Part shown: positions 48,080-58,815 of the stretch, piece after piece
How the letters are laid out: each line of letters begins with the position of its first letter
How positions within the stretch are numbered: the first letter of the stretch is position 1
Source of the DNA: Metellina segmentata
Taxonomy: Eukaryota; Arthropoda; Arachnida; Araneae; Tetragnathidae
Assembly: GCA_947359465.1 (NCBI GenBank)
Contig: OX375875.1
Span: 53,625,583 to 53,689,582, forward strand
Length of the DNA stretch: 64,000 nucleotides
Direction of reading: 5' to 3'
The notes under the pieces: model-generated
What the model was told of the DNA's origin: nothing
What the model saw: the letters and a program-made list of their open reading frames with translations, nothing else
Databases searched by the model: none
Translations under genes and position numbers: made by a program

Positions 48080-48860
48080 TAGGAGGTAGTCCGTTTGGAA
48101 GCGTAACGGATTAGCTACCGGGAGGTTGCGAATTCGAGTCCAACCAAATAATGTCGTGTATAAGGGAGCTTGGGCATCTGTCGTGGCCTCAAATGTCTTC
48201 ATGTTGATGGGGTTGTGACGTTATGCCCAGCCAAACATAGAATATTTTTAGAATAAATATAATTTTATTATCTCTTGGATAGATAAAATATGTACACTTT
48301 TTACATGAAGGAATGCAGTTTTAAAACTGAGGAGAGTGAAAAATCATCACTCGTTTTCTCGCACAGAGATCAATCACAGATCATACGAAAGAGGCACACC
48401 GTACGCTCTCTCCAGAAGTCCGACTCAGAAGTCCCGAAAATCTCTTGCAGTCCCCTTCTTATAGCCGACCCTACAGCTGGGGACAAATTCCTTCTCGTTA
48501 GGGTACGGATCAAAGAAACCGACTGGCTCGTTTGTCGGTCAGTCCACAAATGTCCGGACTCGCCGACACATTCCGTTCCCATGAGAAACTCCCTACGGCG
48601 GTGTGGATAGCGTAGAATGGGAGAGATGGTCCACAAAGAAGCGGCCTGCTTCAATGGAATCCTTTCCCACGGGTTTCCCTCGACACACCCTTAAAGGATG
48701 TGGATCTCACCACAGGGTGTAGAAGTTTGGACTGTGGGTTGATCATCTGACCGTGGTGTTGTCCTGAGTTGTTTACCTTCGAGTTTAATCCCAGACGGAC
48801 CGTCGCCAATTGCCCGTTGTGTTGCTCCTGTGTGACATTAATTAGATTTCTACCTACTCC
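48080..48860 (+). mobile_element. SINE-A (alternative head) split by a solo LTR
   Basis: Head and linker at 48088-48213: GTAACGGATTAGCTACCGGG, AGGTTGCGAATTCGAGTCC, GTGGCCTCAAATGTCTTC. The body resumes at 48715 with GGGTGTAGAAGTTTGGACTG, CATCTGACCGTGGTG, GACCGTCGCCAATTGCCCG and TGTGACATTAATTAGATTTC plus CTACC. The 501 bp between are the LTR at 48214. Confidence 0.82.
48214..48714 (-). mobile_element. Solo LTR (501 bp) with 4-bp target-site duplication GGGT
   Basis: In - orientation it starts TGTGGTGAGATCCACATCC and ends GGCATAACGTCACA. It is flanked by GGGT at 48210-48213 and 48715-48718. A TATAAGAAGGGG promoter-like motif lies mid-LTR (48455-48466 region), and an AATAAA-type signal (GATAATAAAATTAT) lies near the - strand 3' end, which gives the orientation. 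No internal retroelement sequence adjoins it, so the coding part was lost by LTR-LTR recombination. The family is not the one at 34654. Confidence 0.85.
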
Positions 48861-48869
48861 TTAGATTTT

Positions 48870-49600
48870 GTGTTCTCAGCCACTCTGTATTCATGCCTTT
48901 CTTTTAATTCATTTTTGACTATTCTAACGAAAATTATTGCACTATATAAAACGGTGAAAATATCCGTTAATAGAGACATTGCGGTTTCGAAAGGCTCCAA
49001 ATTATGTAGATCCGGGGGAAGCCTCTAAATTATGTAGATCCCCCCCAGCCTTCTCCATCTGCATTCCAAATCTGATCGTCATCCCCCTTATCGCGGCACC
49101 TACAAGCACCCCGTCTCATCGTTAAAGCAGGCAACGATGAACGCATTTTAAGTGGAGCATTGTGACGGAGAAGGGATGAGAAAAAACGGCCGAATAACTT
49201 TATCCGTTTTTCCGTCACTTTATCAGTTCCCTTTTCCGCGTTCGAGGGAGATAGCGAATGAAAGAAAAGCGAGGAGAACCTCTCTAAGTGAAAAAAGAGG
49301 AACGGGGAAAACAGAAGGCGCTAAACAGAAAGGTAAAGGGGAGGGCGAGGTTTCTCGGAAATAATTCGAATCGCACACCGGCCGGGGAGGCGAGAAAGCG
49401 ATGTTTGTAAACGAAATATTTTACAGTCGCTTGATTCAGAAAACTCTGGAATATATTAGACTTTAAAGAGGGGTTGTTGAGAGGTCTTGAAAGGGAATTC
49501 GGAGGTAGGAATTGTGGGTGGGCTTAAGGACACGGATCGCGTGGATGTCCAGCTCAATTGCCGAGCGCAATCATACAGGTGGGTGTGTGAATGATTTATT
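48870..49600. other. No recognisable gene; GC-richer purine-rich stretch
   Basis: 49010-49400 is less AT-rich, with a GATCCGGGGG/GATCCCCCCC pair at 49010-49050. Short open frames on both strands lack family features. Confidence 0.4.
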
Positions 49601-49603
49601 TTC

Positions 49604-49832
49604 ATATCGTCACTCAAAGTGCAAGAGGTCGTATATCAAAAAATTCCATTTATTTTCTTATTGATATTTCTGGCATTTGTGAATTCCACATCTGGTGGTA
49701 AAATCTCTAATGTCATCCAATAAAAGTTACAACCAAATGTATGTAAAAAAAAGGAAAACGATTTGTTTTTTTTGCTGTTCTGAAAAATGCAGGTTTTAGA
49801 CATTTGATCTTTTGCACTTTGAGCGACGATAT
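49604..49832. mobile_element. MITE F, copy 1 (229 bp)
   Basis: Inverted ends ATATCGTCACTCAAAGTGCA and its near complement TGCACTTTGAGCGACGATAT, about 28 bp each side. It pairs with the copy at 56268. The interior has AACGATTTGTTTTTTTTGC and a GGTGGTAAAATCTCTAATGT block also present, inverted, in copy 2. No coding. Confidence 0.88.
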
Positions 49833-49976
49833 CTGAGATATCGTCGATGATGATATGATCGTTGAGATATCGTCGAGACGATGCTGATATGACGAGATAT
49901 TTCGTCCATCAGCATCTGGCCGCTTTTCTTTTCCAATGACTAGATACCTCGTCGAAACAACCACCTGGAGGGTTAA
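49833..49976 (+). repeat. Dispersed repeat E ending in TTAA, copy 3
   Basis: ATATGACGAGATATTTCGTC, CATCAGCATCTGGCCG, GACTAGATACCTCGTCGAAA and CAACCACCTGGAGGGTTAA. The first part is an irregular GATATCGTCG repeat abutting MITE F. Confidence 0.7.
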
Positions 49977-50265
49977 TTCCTGTCAATATCTACATTTTTG
50001 TTACCCGTCAGAGATTAACACTAACAGTTAGCAACTAAATTTAGCGGTTAGTAGTAACTGTTATAAATCTGCGTTAATGGTTCACATTTTAAGAATTATT
50101 AACTGCTTAAACTACACATTAAGTGATTTTTCAAACATTGGCAATCAGGTACGTTTTTATTCCGTTACTTTTTTATAGAACTCGAACAAAATCTGCATAA
50201 TGTTTCTTTTTTTATGTATACAATAGTACATAATTTTGTGAAAAACTCTCTCTAATATTCGAAAC

Positions 50266-51260
50266 AGTTATATATAAATAGCAGCCTCCATTTTCGAGTA
50301 CCTTGATGGGAACTGATACAGCACTTCTTATACAATAATGCAGGGCTCCAGATCAGCGAATAATTGACCAGTTTTGAACTCGCATATAAATAGCAACCCC
50401 AACTCAGTTATAAATAACAACTTGCAAATTCGTTGGAGGAAATTGATACAGGTCTTCTTATACGATAATGCAAGGCTCCAGATCATCGAACAATCGTCCA
50501 ATTCGGAACTCATGTTGTGAAGACTTTCACACCTGTTGGAATTTCTCACACCGGTCGGAATGCCGAATATATTATGACTGGTTATTATTTCGGGCCAGCT
50601 GCTGTTCTTTCATCAGTCGCTTTACAACGTCTTTGGTAGAACAGTTGGTGTTCGTCAGGAAGATCTCTGATTGGATCTCGACTGTTACCGTTGGGTTCTT
50701 TTTGAACTGCAGACGAACGACGATTAGAGAGCACGAGAGAGACGACATAGAGAGTGACACTGATGACCACGCTGGACTTTGAGGATAAATACTGATATGT
50801 AGTAGTGTAATGATATTAATGTGCTGATGTAAATACTGTACATATTCATACGTTCGGGGCTACAACACTACAATATAGAAGTAGGAACCTCAACTCAATT
50901 ATATATAGCAAACTGCAAATACTTTGGTGGAAATTGATACATTATGTGATAATACAAAACTCCAGATCTACGAACAATTGACTAATTTGGAATTTATATC
51001 AAAAGCAACCTCAACTCAGTTACAAATAGCAACCTGCAAATATTTTTGTGGAAATTGATACAGGACTTCTTAAACGATGATGCAATGCTCCAGATCTCCG
51101 AACAATCAGTCAATTCGGAACTCATATATAAGTAAGAGAACTTCAACTCAGTTATAAATAGCAACTTGCATAGGTTTTGGCGGAAATTGATACAGGACTT
51201 CTTATACGATAATGCAAGGCTCCAGATCTACGAACAATTGACCATTTTTGAAATCATACC
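50266..51260 (+). repeat. Minisatellite, unit ~128 bp, five copies, split by a solo LTR
   Basis: Each unit reads ATATAAATAGCAACCTCAAC, TCAGTTATAAATAGCAACTT, GGTGGAAATTGATACAGGAC, TTCTTATACGATAATGCAAG, GCTCCAGATC, ACAATTGACCAATTCGGAAC. Two units precede and three follow the LTR at 50513. Divergence is about 10-15%. Confidence 0.85.
50513..50867 (+). mobile_element. Solo LTR-like element (355 bp) within the minisatellite
   Basis: Ends TGTTGTGAAG and GGGCTACAACA give TG...CA termini with a 5-bp TGTTG/CAACA inverted pair. The minisatellite pattern resumes on both sides, proving insertion. A diverged inverted relative is at 58460. The flanking duplication is not perfect (ACTCA versus CTACA), so LTR status is inferred from termini and insertion geometry. 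Confidence 0.65.
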
Positions 51261-54055
51261 ATCGAAAAAACATTGCTTGGTCCAAACAATCTTTTTTCTA
51301 AACCTCTCACTTATTCAACTGTTCTTGGAGCCAGTGTGCTCCGTCGAAGGTAAAGTTTTATTGCTCGATCCATTTCATTTTTAAAGCCGAATTACTCATC
51401 TCAATAGCCCTCCAGAGACAAATGAAACTTGTTTTACAAAACAGCGCATATATGAACAAAAGTGTGTTTCTTATAGAAATCAACGGTTGCTGTGCAATAC
51501 CCTTTAAGCCTGCCTGGCTGAATATATTACTGGCACTTTGATTTTTTTTTTTTATTCGTGTTGAAAACGTACAAAAAATACTCTCGTTTTTAAGGAACGC
51601 TATGTATTACATAAAATGAATTTCTTTTCATAATACAATAAAATAAATTTATGTTGAGAAGCGTAACAAAATCCATAGATTTCATTTATTAAGAACGAGT
51701 ATAATACGTTGCTGATTTAGGAGTTCGTTATTATTCGGGCTTTTGCTTCAATTAACATTAAAGATCCAGAAGGAAATATTACATAAAATATGCGTATAAA
51801 TAATAAAAAAAGATTATATAAAATCTGTGCACTGCAAACTTGGTTGAATCAAGAGAAAAACGAGATATGTTTGCAACACTAGCTTGATACTTTCATTATT
51901 TAAAGTTTTATGTTATATTGGGACTGGATTTATTCTGGTTACGACTAACCATATCATAAGTATTGAAAAAATATAGCACAAAGTTTTGAGATGTATTTAT
52001 TTGAAGAACAATGAATCTCCAGGTGAGTTACTTTCTTCTGAATTAGAAATATTTTCGGTTTCATTACTCTAAAGCTCCGTAGAGACATTACTTTAAAGAA
52101 ATTTTTTACAACCGCCTACATGATAAAATTCATTCTCCCTTTTTAGTTTCTTGTGCTGATTTTAACGTCCCCAGGTAAATCACCAGGAAATAAATTATTT
52201 TTACTAAACATTTAAAAAACGTACGTGTGTAACAATATTGCTTTAAAAATAGACTTTTTGAGCTGCATTATTCTTTCTCAAGAGTTTATACATTTTTAAA
52301 TATTGCAATTCAATTTGTATTATGTTGCACTTGAAGTGGCTTTTTTTTATCTTTTATCTAACTATATTTGTATATACCTTTTCCTTACATTTTTTGAATC
52401 ATATACTTTTTGTTCTGTGTAGAATCAACAATTAAATAAATAAATTAGTCCGTTACTCAAAAATTCATTTTTCTGAAGTTTTATAATATTGCCAATTGGG
52501 GGGAGGGGGCAGAATAAAATTGCGTACTTGCATCAAATTGCAAATCAATTGGTATTGAAGTGAATAATTATCCCGAAATAAATATTGAAGCGTGAAAGAA
52601 ACATGTTTTATTTTTAATATCTATTCCGCTTAAATTATTCAGTCTTATAACATACAGATTTGCAATACAATAAAAGCATTGTCTTACTTCCAAATTACCT
52701 TTTTACCAAAACTATTTGCACGTATAAATAAGATAATTAATTGCGATACTTAGGCATTGCATATACGAAAACCGAAATTTTAATACGTCTTTCGGTTTTA
52801 TTATTTTTATTTTTTTAATTCTACTCACCAGCAAGTTTAAAAAAAAATGTGATAAAAGATTTTTTTTTTTTTGGGGGGGGGTTGCTAACTTTATGTTAAG
52901 TTATTTCCAACCCCGAAGTTATTCTAGAAAATATGTTTTCCTTCATTCTATGCCATTTATAGCATTACGCATACTTAATGCCAATAAATAGGATCTATTT
53001 GCCACTTCCATACAAATAAGATTACATTTTTTGCACCGGTCCCAAATGTTTTATTTTCGCCTTGGAGATTAGCAATAGATCCAATTCCACAACACCGTCG
53101 AAAATTCTATTTCAAACTCTTACTGTTTGCTCAGCATTCTATCGCCTTCCACGTGCATAATAACTTCCGTAATGACGCAAGAATACTCCAGCCAATAGCA
53201 GGAGAGAATTGATAAAAACTTTACATCCGAAAAGATTACATTCAAAGCAGCCGTAATCAAACTTGCGCGGACTTCTCCAGACGAATGACACCTCAATAAC
53301 ATCGCTAGGGAAAAACAGGGAAAATTTCCGAATGAGGAAGAAATAAAATGAAAATAAAAAGGCATTCCACGGAATCTTAAATCTGCAGCCGTTGTCTAGA
53401 GCGCGCGGCGCGAAATAAGTTAAATCAAATTGTTGTATGAGAGCGAAATTTTCTTACACTCGCTGTTGTAACTTATTCGCGCTATTTTCGAAGAAATCTT
53501 TCTCGATTTGTGACTACCTCGCGTAATACGCTTTGGGAGGGGAAGAATAAAAATGTTGTTATATGATGATTTTTTTTTATCTCTTCCTTCTGATTTCAGT
53601 TTTGAATTTCGGAATATTAGGTACACTTCTTTTCGATTCCAAACGTGGATTCCTTATTTTAAAATTCTCGCGGGATCAAGAAATGCTTTACAAATATCAC
53701 TTCCGCTTGTTATAGCACCGGGCGAGCATAAAAAGGGGTCGTATAGAATATTGCGCTGCGGTGATTGCTGCGAGAAGAATTCGGCGACTTCGGGAATTCT
53801 GACTTGCATTATTATTGCCATTACTGTTATTATTCGTGCATTCGTACTTTTTTTTTTTGAACGCACGATCGTTTGCTTGTTTTTGTCCGACGCGTTCTTC
53901 TGAAATGTGCTACAGTAAAACGGTGGATGTGGAGTTTGCAAAAATAGTATGCTTTATATTTTTAGTAATGTAAAATGTTTAAGCATCGTGGGAATTTTAA
54001 AAATATGTAGTATAACCTTGATTATCTGAAGAAATTGTGCAATTCAGTGGGTTTT
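51261..54055. other. No confirmed gene; possible micro-exons near 52011
   Basis: AT-rich to 52950, then a unique, less AT-rich block 52950-53930 with GCGCGCGGCGCG at 53401-53412. At 52011 an ATG with CTCCAG|GTGAGT lies 124 bp before TTTTAG|TTTCTTGTGCTGATT ending CCCCAG|GTAAAT. This could be two tiny signal-peptide exons but is more likely chance. 53885-53950 is repeated at 54715-54780 (TACAG(T/C)AAAAC(G/A)GTG block). Confidence 0.35.
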
Positions 54056-54540
54056 CCTTTGGTTTATTTCTGTCTTCTGTCGGTAAGGTTTCCTTGTGAC
54101 TATTACTGAACGATTATTGTGTTTGGTTTATGCATTTCTTTCTTCTGCTTCAGTAAGGTTTCCTTGTGACTATTACTGAACGATTATTGTGTTTGGTTTA
54201 TGCATTTCTTTCTTCTGCTTCAGTAAGGTTTCCTTGTGACTATTACTGAACGATTATTGTGTTTGGTTTATGCATTTCTTTCTTCTGCTTCAGTAAGGTT
54301 TCCTTGTGTTTATTAATAGACGATAATTGTCTTGTGTTTGATGGATATATATATCTCTTTTCTGTGTCAGTAAGGTTTCCTTGTGTGTAAGTGCATTACT
54401 TGATGTTGTTTGTCTTGTGTTTGTCGCAGCGTGACCCCAATATGACCCTGTTGCCATGAATCCTCGAAAGCATCCAAGCAATATGTCGTGTTTGGCGCAC
54501 CTTGGTCATATATGACCCTTGCTCCATAAAATCCAACCAA
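54056..54540 (+). mobile_element. SINE-B with an internal 70-bp tandem amplification
   Basis: The SINE-B body blocks (TTCTGTGTCAGTAAGGTTTC, TTGATGTTGTTTGTCTTGTG, ATATGACCCTGTTGCCATGA) are preceded by four units starting at 54081, 54151, 54221 and 54291. Each has C(A/G)GTAAGGTTTCCTTGTG, then CTATTACTGAACGATTATTG and TGTTTGGTTTATGCATTTC. Units 2 and 3 appear identical. Confidence 0.82.
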
Positions 54541-54835
54541 CCTCGTATAACCAGAAACTCGGATTATACGGACTTCGTTACACACATCGTTACAAACTAC
54601 TACTACAAAATTCATGAAGCTAGGAATCAAGAGTAATTCATACTCGGGACTGCGTTATTATTAGGCCATTGGGAAGTTTTCGTTCACAAGATTGTTTGAT
54701 TGTTTTTTACCGCCGTGTTTCTCTGAGAAATGTCTTACAGCAAAACAGTGAATATAGAGTTTATAAAAACAGTAAAACTGTTTGACAGAGAACATGGGAA
54801 CATGGCACGTGGAGATGTATGTCCGCATGTACCGC
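54541..54835. other. No recognisable gene
   Basis: Contains the second copy of the TACAGCAAAACAGTGAATAT block (see 53885). Confidence 0.45.
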
Positions 54836-55044
54836 GCGTATAAGCGAGTCGTTTGCACTAAGGTGCACAAATGAAAGACAACAACTTGTAAGCAACATTT
54901 GGCTTTGCTTTTAATTTTTTACAGTAGTTGTATATCCACAAGCACCACTTGGATAGGATTGTGAGTGTTAAACTAAGGTGCAGAAATGAAAAACAACAAC
55001 TTTTTTAAATATTTTTTTACTTTAATTTTACAGTAGTGGAATGT

Positions 55045-55994
55045 CTGTAAGCCAGGGGTGGCCAACCTTTTACATACCATGCGTCAACTGTTTCCACATA
55101 CGAGTTCAGATACCCCTTTGGATGCGTGAGTTTACTATAATCTAATTTTAGATTTTCTAGGGATGCTCTTTTACTTTTTCAAATATTTTGATCCACTTGT
55201 TTTACGCCGACCAACTGGTATAGTGGTTAAGGTGTTAGCCTCTAGATCGGAAGGTTCCTGGTTCGAATCCGGGTCCGGGCATGGATGTTTGTAAACTTAT
55301 CGTGTAGAGGCGGCTGGTGCACCTTAAATCTGTCGTGGCCGAAAGTCCTCACGTTGGGTTAGCGTGGAAGTTTGGAGAGTGGGGTGCCAGCTCAGGTGTT
55401 GCTTCGTCATCTGACCGTGGTTCAAAATTACGAGGTGTTGTCCTCGAATCTTTCCCTTAAGGGACTGATTCCGGACCGTCGTCAATAGCCCGTTGTGTTG
55501 CTCTAGTACGACGTTAACTAAAATTACCATTACCACTTGTTTTACCATGCATTAACTCCAAACTAGCAAGTTCTTGAAAACATTAAAATTATAATTAATT
55601 TCTCTTATAAAAAAATCTTAACTAGGCTGCCTCACATGTTTGTTGATTCATCCAAATCTAGAGAAAAGAAAGTACAGGAATAGATAAGGACTTCCAATTG
55701 CTGAGATACTTCCCGAGAGAATTCCTCGATACATCTGGTAACCGTTTGCTTGATATAGCAATTTCATCTGCTTCCCTTTCAATACCTTTATTACCAACAT
55801 GCATGCAAATATTTGGAGACAAGATTTAACAATTTCTGAATTCTGAACAATTGAACTGAGAGCACTCTGGTGTTCAAAATATGAAGATGGATTCAGTTGT
55901 GCCGCCTACTTCAAACGAATAAGCAGGCGTGAAGTTGCAGTGCGCCACTTGTAATCATCCAAAGCGCCACAGGTTGGCCACCACTGCTCTAAGC
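55045..55994. mobile_element. Non-autonomous hAT element with 8-bp target duplication, host of a SINE-A
   Basis: Element 55053-55986 (934 bp including the SINE): left end CAGGGGTGGCCAACCTTTTA, right end inverted CAGTGGTGGCCAACCTGTGG. Flanks CTGTAAGC (55045-55052) and CTCTAAGC (55987-55994) match at 7 of 8 bases. These are classic hAT ends. Removing the SINE and its duplication leaves about 594 bp with no transposase. Confidence 0.9.
55206..55532 (+). mobile_element. SINE-A prototype: full-length tRNA-derived SINE, 327 bp, with 13-bp target duplication
   Basis: It is flanked by CCACTTGTTTTAC at 55193-55205 and 55533-55545, perfect. The head (55206-55281) is tRNA-like: A box TGGTATAGTGG (55216-55226), B box GGTTCGAATCC (55260-55270), a T-arm stem CCTGG/CCGGG and a partly paired acceptor GCCGACC/GTCCGGGC. 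The linker GGTGCACCTTAAATCTGTCG leads into the body GTGGAAGTTTGGAGAGTGGG, GTGCCAGCTCAGGTGTTG, CATCTGACCGTGGTTCAAAA, ACCGTCGTCAATAGCCCG. The end ACGACGTTAACTAAAATTACC carries a short A/TACC tail. Pol III transcription and LINE-driven insertion are inferred. At least 17 related copies or fragments occur in this window. Confidence 0.93.
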
Positions 55995-56267
55995 GGCACT
56001 TGGATATGCCAGTAGGTATACTAATTACAGAAATGAAAGAAAGCAACTTGTGAGCAACATTTTTATTGTGTCTAATTTTTTCTTTTGACATAAGTTATAC
56101 AGGTATGGTTTCACAATAGTCGCTCAATTTTTACGACCACCAACAGTAATACATATCTGTCAGCGTCCACGCTTAGTTGGTTAGATTGCGTTTTGCAGAG
56201 CAAGTGCTACATATGGCTAAGCTATCCCAAACAGCGTCAAATTCTCGTGTACACTCTTGGAAGTAGT

Positions 56268-56520
56268 ATATCGTCACTCAAAGTGCAAAAGATCGTATAT
56301 CGAAAATCTGCATTTTTCAGGAGAGCTAAAGAACTAATTGTTTTCCTTATGATTTGATTCTATTATTATTATATACATTTCGTTGTAACTTTTATTGAAT
56401 CAGCTGATGACATCAGAGATTTTGCCACCAAGTGGAAATCACAAAATGCCATATATAGCAACAGTAAAAGAAAAAATGGTATTTTTTTCATGCGACCTTT
56501 TGCACTTTGAGTGACGATAT
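56268..56520. mobile_element. MITE F, copy 2 (253 bp)
   Basis: Ends ATATCGTCACTCAAAGTGCA and TGCACTTTGAGTGACGATAT are perfect inverted repeats over at least 20 bp. The interior aligns with copy 1 in inverted orientation (TGACATCAGAGATTTTGCCA versus its complement). TA-type target is likely. Confidence 0.88.
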
Positions 56521-57105
56521 GTCGATCGTCGTCGACCATTATTATGAATGCTTCCGTGGAATGTTTGACTTTCATACAAAGTCTGACGCAAATGCTCGAA
56601 CATTTATTGTTTTTTACTGCTGTACTAGCATAAAGCAATCTCACAGAGGATCACCTATTTTCGTTATCGTAGGTCAGCTTATATTAGCGTTTGTGCAATG
56701 ATAGATTCGCCGCACAAAAGTCTTCGCGAACGACGATGGTCCAAACTGTCCAACTACAGAGCGGCCAAACAGCACCCTATAGCAAATCCCAGTTATAATG
56801 TGATTAAATTTTGTGTTCTTACCACCCGTTTAAGTTTGAACAGGGAGCCTTGATATATACCTTGCAAACTGTTATTCAATGCTTTATAACATGCCAAAGT
56901 TACAGACTCTGATTTGAACGGATTCTGAATTAGACTGGGATCTACGGCTTAAAGTGGATTTCGAACTCAAACATGCATTGATGCCCAAGCCTGGATTCCA
57001 TCCCAGAATCCTACCGGAGCCCAACTAAGGATCCAACCATTCATGGATTACATCACTGTATAATAGCCCTTTTCTGACAAACTAAATGGAAGTGGTGGCA
57101 ATGTT
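56521..57105. other. No recognisable gene
   Basis: Unique sequence, moderately AT-rich. Nothing identified. Confidence 0.4.
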
Positions 57106-57109
57106 TCTG

Positions 57110-57330
57110 TGCCATAATGTTATTTCCTGTACATGTTCCGAACGTTTTGTATTTCGATTATATCAGCACGCTTCCTGTAAAAATACCAAAGAAGGAATTC
57201 AAAATTGATATGCGATAGTAGATTGGTCGACGCCAATTAGATTAAACATCGAACGTCGCCAAAATTGCGATGCACTGTATTTTAAAGTATCCTCGATACG
57301 TATCATGCGAGAGCATTAAGGGAGTATTGG
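57110..57330 (+). repeat. Dispersed repeat D, copy 3
   Basis: TTTCCTGTACATGTTCCGAA, AAAATACCAAAGAAGGAATT, GTCGACGCCAATTAGATTAA, CGTCGCCAAAATTGCGATG. Same block order as 2095 and 47500. Confidence 0.5.
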
Positions 57331-58455
57331 AAGTAAAGTCATCTATTTCCGTCAGGTTTGTTTACTCTGAAAATCCCACTCATAAAAGCGTCACGTTTGA
57401 AGGGAATATTTGATAAACCTATTTAAAAATGTCCCGGTTTCGTAGAAAAATAATACGATAACCCCCTACATTCCATGCGTAAAATAGTTACCGTTCTCAC
57501 CATGATCTCCATCCTGCGGAACAGTAGAATAAAAACGACCCACGCAGAATTTCTATCGGAAATAGTTCCGAGCTTTTCAAATTCCCTCAATTCAGTCTTT
57601 ATCCCAAAAAGCACGCAAATCCACAGACGATTAGAATATTTATTTCAATTCATCTCCAGCAGACGATTTTCTCCTTTCGCTTCTCTTTTTAAATTATGAT
57701 GGCAGCAGCGTAAAGCTTCTGTGAGCGTACGATTCGAACGGCGCCTCGTGCGAATGAATGCATATTTCGCTTCCAGTGTCAGGGGAATGGGGAGAGGGAA
57801 GATGTTTGAGAATGTGTCAGACACATCACATAAATAATTAGCGCTCCATTTTTTTCCTTACTCGGCTCACCATGAGAAAATGTCACACTGAATGGGTGAA
57901 AATAACTCATCATTTTTTTCACTACTCTTTCTGCACTCCGTTGCTTCTGTTCGTTGGAATTTAGTCGGAACGGGGGGAAAAAGGACTCTAAAAAATGTAG
58001 TCCCAGTATTTATTTTATCCTCTTACAGTTTATGCAGAGCTCGGTAATTATTTTCTTTCTTGTTTTTTGTCCGACGATGATGATTTTTTTCATTGAATTC
58101 GACGTTCTAAATCCATAATAAGTTGGTGTTGTGTTTCGCTCTGTCTTTGTTTTGAGGCGGGTGTATTATCCCTCCGCTGCTCTAACAGGGTACGGAAATT
58201 AATACCGCGGTGGGATTCAAGATCGTACCAGATGGCGGTCTGATCTAATTGGTTCCAACGAGTGGGGCTTGAATTCTCAAGGTCATCGTATAGGGTTGTT
58301 CTTGTGGGTTATCGTTGAAGTTGTGTAATAACGAGCAATCTGAACTATTTCAAAGTACTGGAAGAGCCGCGTATACTGAAGTGTCGTCGCCCCAAAGGTA
58401 GCGTGAAAAAGGTACGAATCGTACATAAGGAGAAGACAACCAACAGCTAAGATTT
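57331..58455. other. No recognisable gene; unique, less AT-rich block
   Basis: No repeats matched to elsewhere in the window. Open frames of 60-75 codons on both strands carry no family features. Could include conserved intronic sequence. Confidence 0.4.
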
Positions 58456-58459
58456 TTAA

Positions 58460-58815
58460 GTTCTTATTATTCCAAGAACGTAAGAATATGTATGGTATTT
58501 ACACCATCACATTAATAGCAATACACCAATACATATCAGCGTTTGTCCTCAAAGTCCAGCGTGGTCATCAGTGTCACTCTCTGTCTCCGTCTCTCTCTCT
58601 CTCTCTCTCTTTGTCGTCTCTCTCGTGCTCTCTAACCGTCGTTTGTCCGCAATTCAAAAAGCACCCAATGATAAAAATCGAGATCCAATCAGAGATCTTC
58701 TTGGCGAACACCACCTGTTCAAGTCATTGTAAAGTGGCTGACGAAATAATAACCAGTCAGAATACATTCGGCATTCCGACAGGCGTGAGAAGGTACTATG
58801 AAAGTCTTCACAATC
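58460..58815 (-). mobile_element. Diverged inverted relative of the solo LTR at 50513
   Basis: Reverse complement matches blocks in order: GTGAAGACTTTCAT...TCTCACGCCTGTCGGAATGC, CGAATGTATTCTGACTGGTT, ATTATTTCG, GATCTCTGATTGGATCTCGA, ACGACGGTTAGAGAGCACGA, GTGACACTGATGACCACGCT and GGACTTTGAGGACAAACGCT. A (CT)n run (about 58590-58610) expanded inside it. Two copies in opposite orientation support a dispersed element. Confidence 0.8.

Larger units (their letters stand above)
54840..56105 (+). repeat. ~125-bp tandem repeat, about three copies, interrupted by a hAT element
   Basis: Copies near 54868, 54985 and 56030 share AAATGAAA(G/A)ACAACAACTTG, GCAACATTT, TTTAATTTTTTACAGTAGT and AAGC(A/G)CCACTTGGATA. 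The middle copy is cut at CTGTAAGC by the hAT insertion at 55053. Confidence 0.75.

Noticed and set aside
48290..48654. Open frames of about 100 codons on both strands
   Set aside because: They fall wholly within the solo LTR, which is noncoding.
55206..55281. Functional tRNA gene
   Set aside because: A and B boxes are good, but the anticodon arm does not pair properly and the sequence continues into the repeated SINE-A body with target duplication beyond it.
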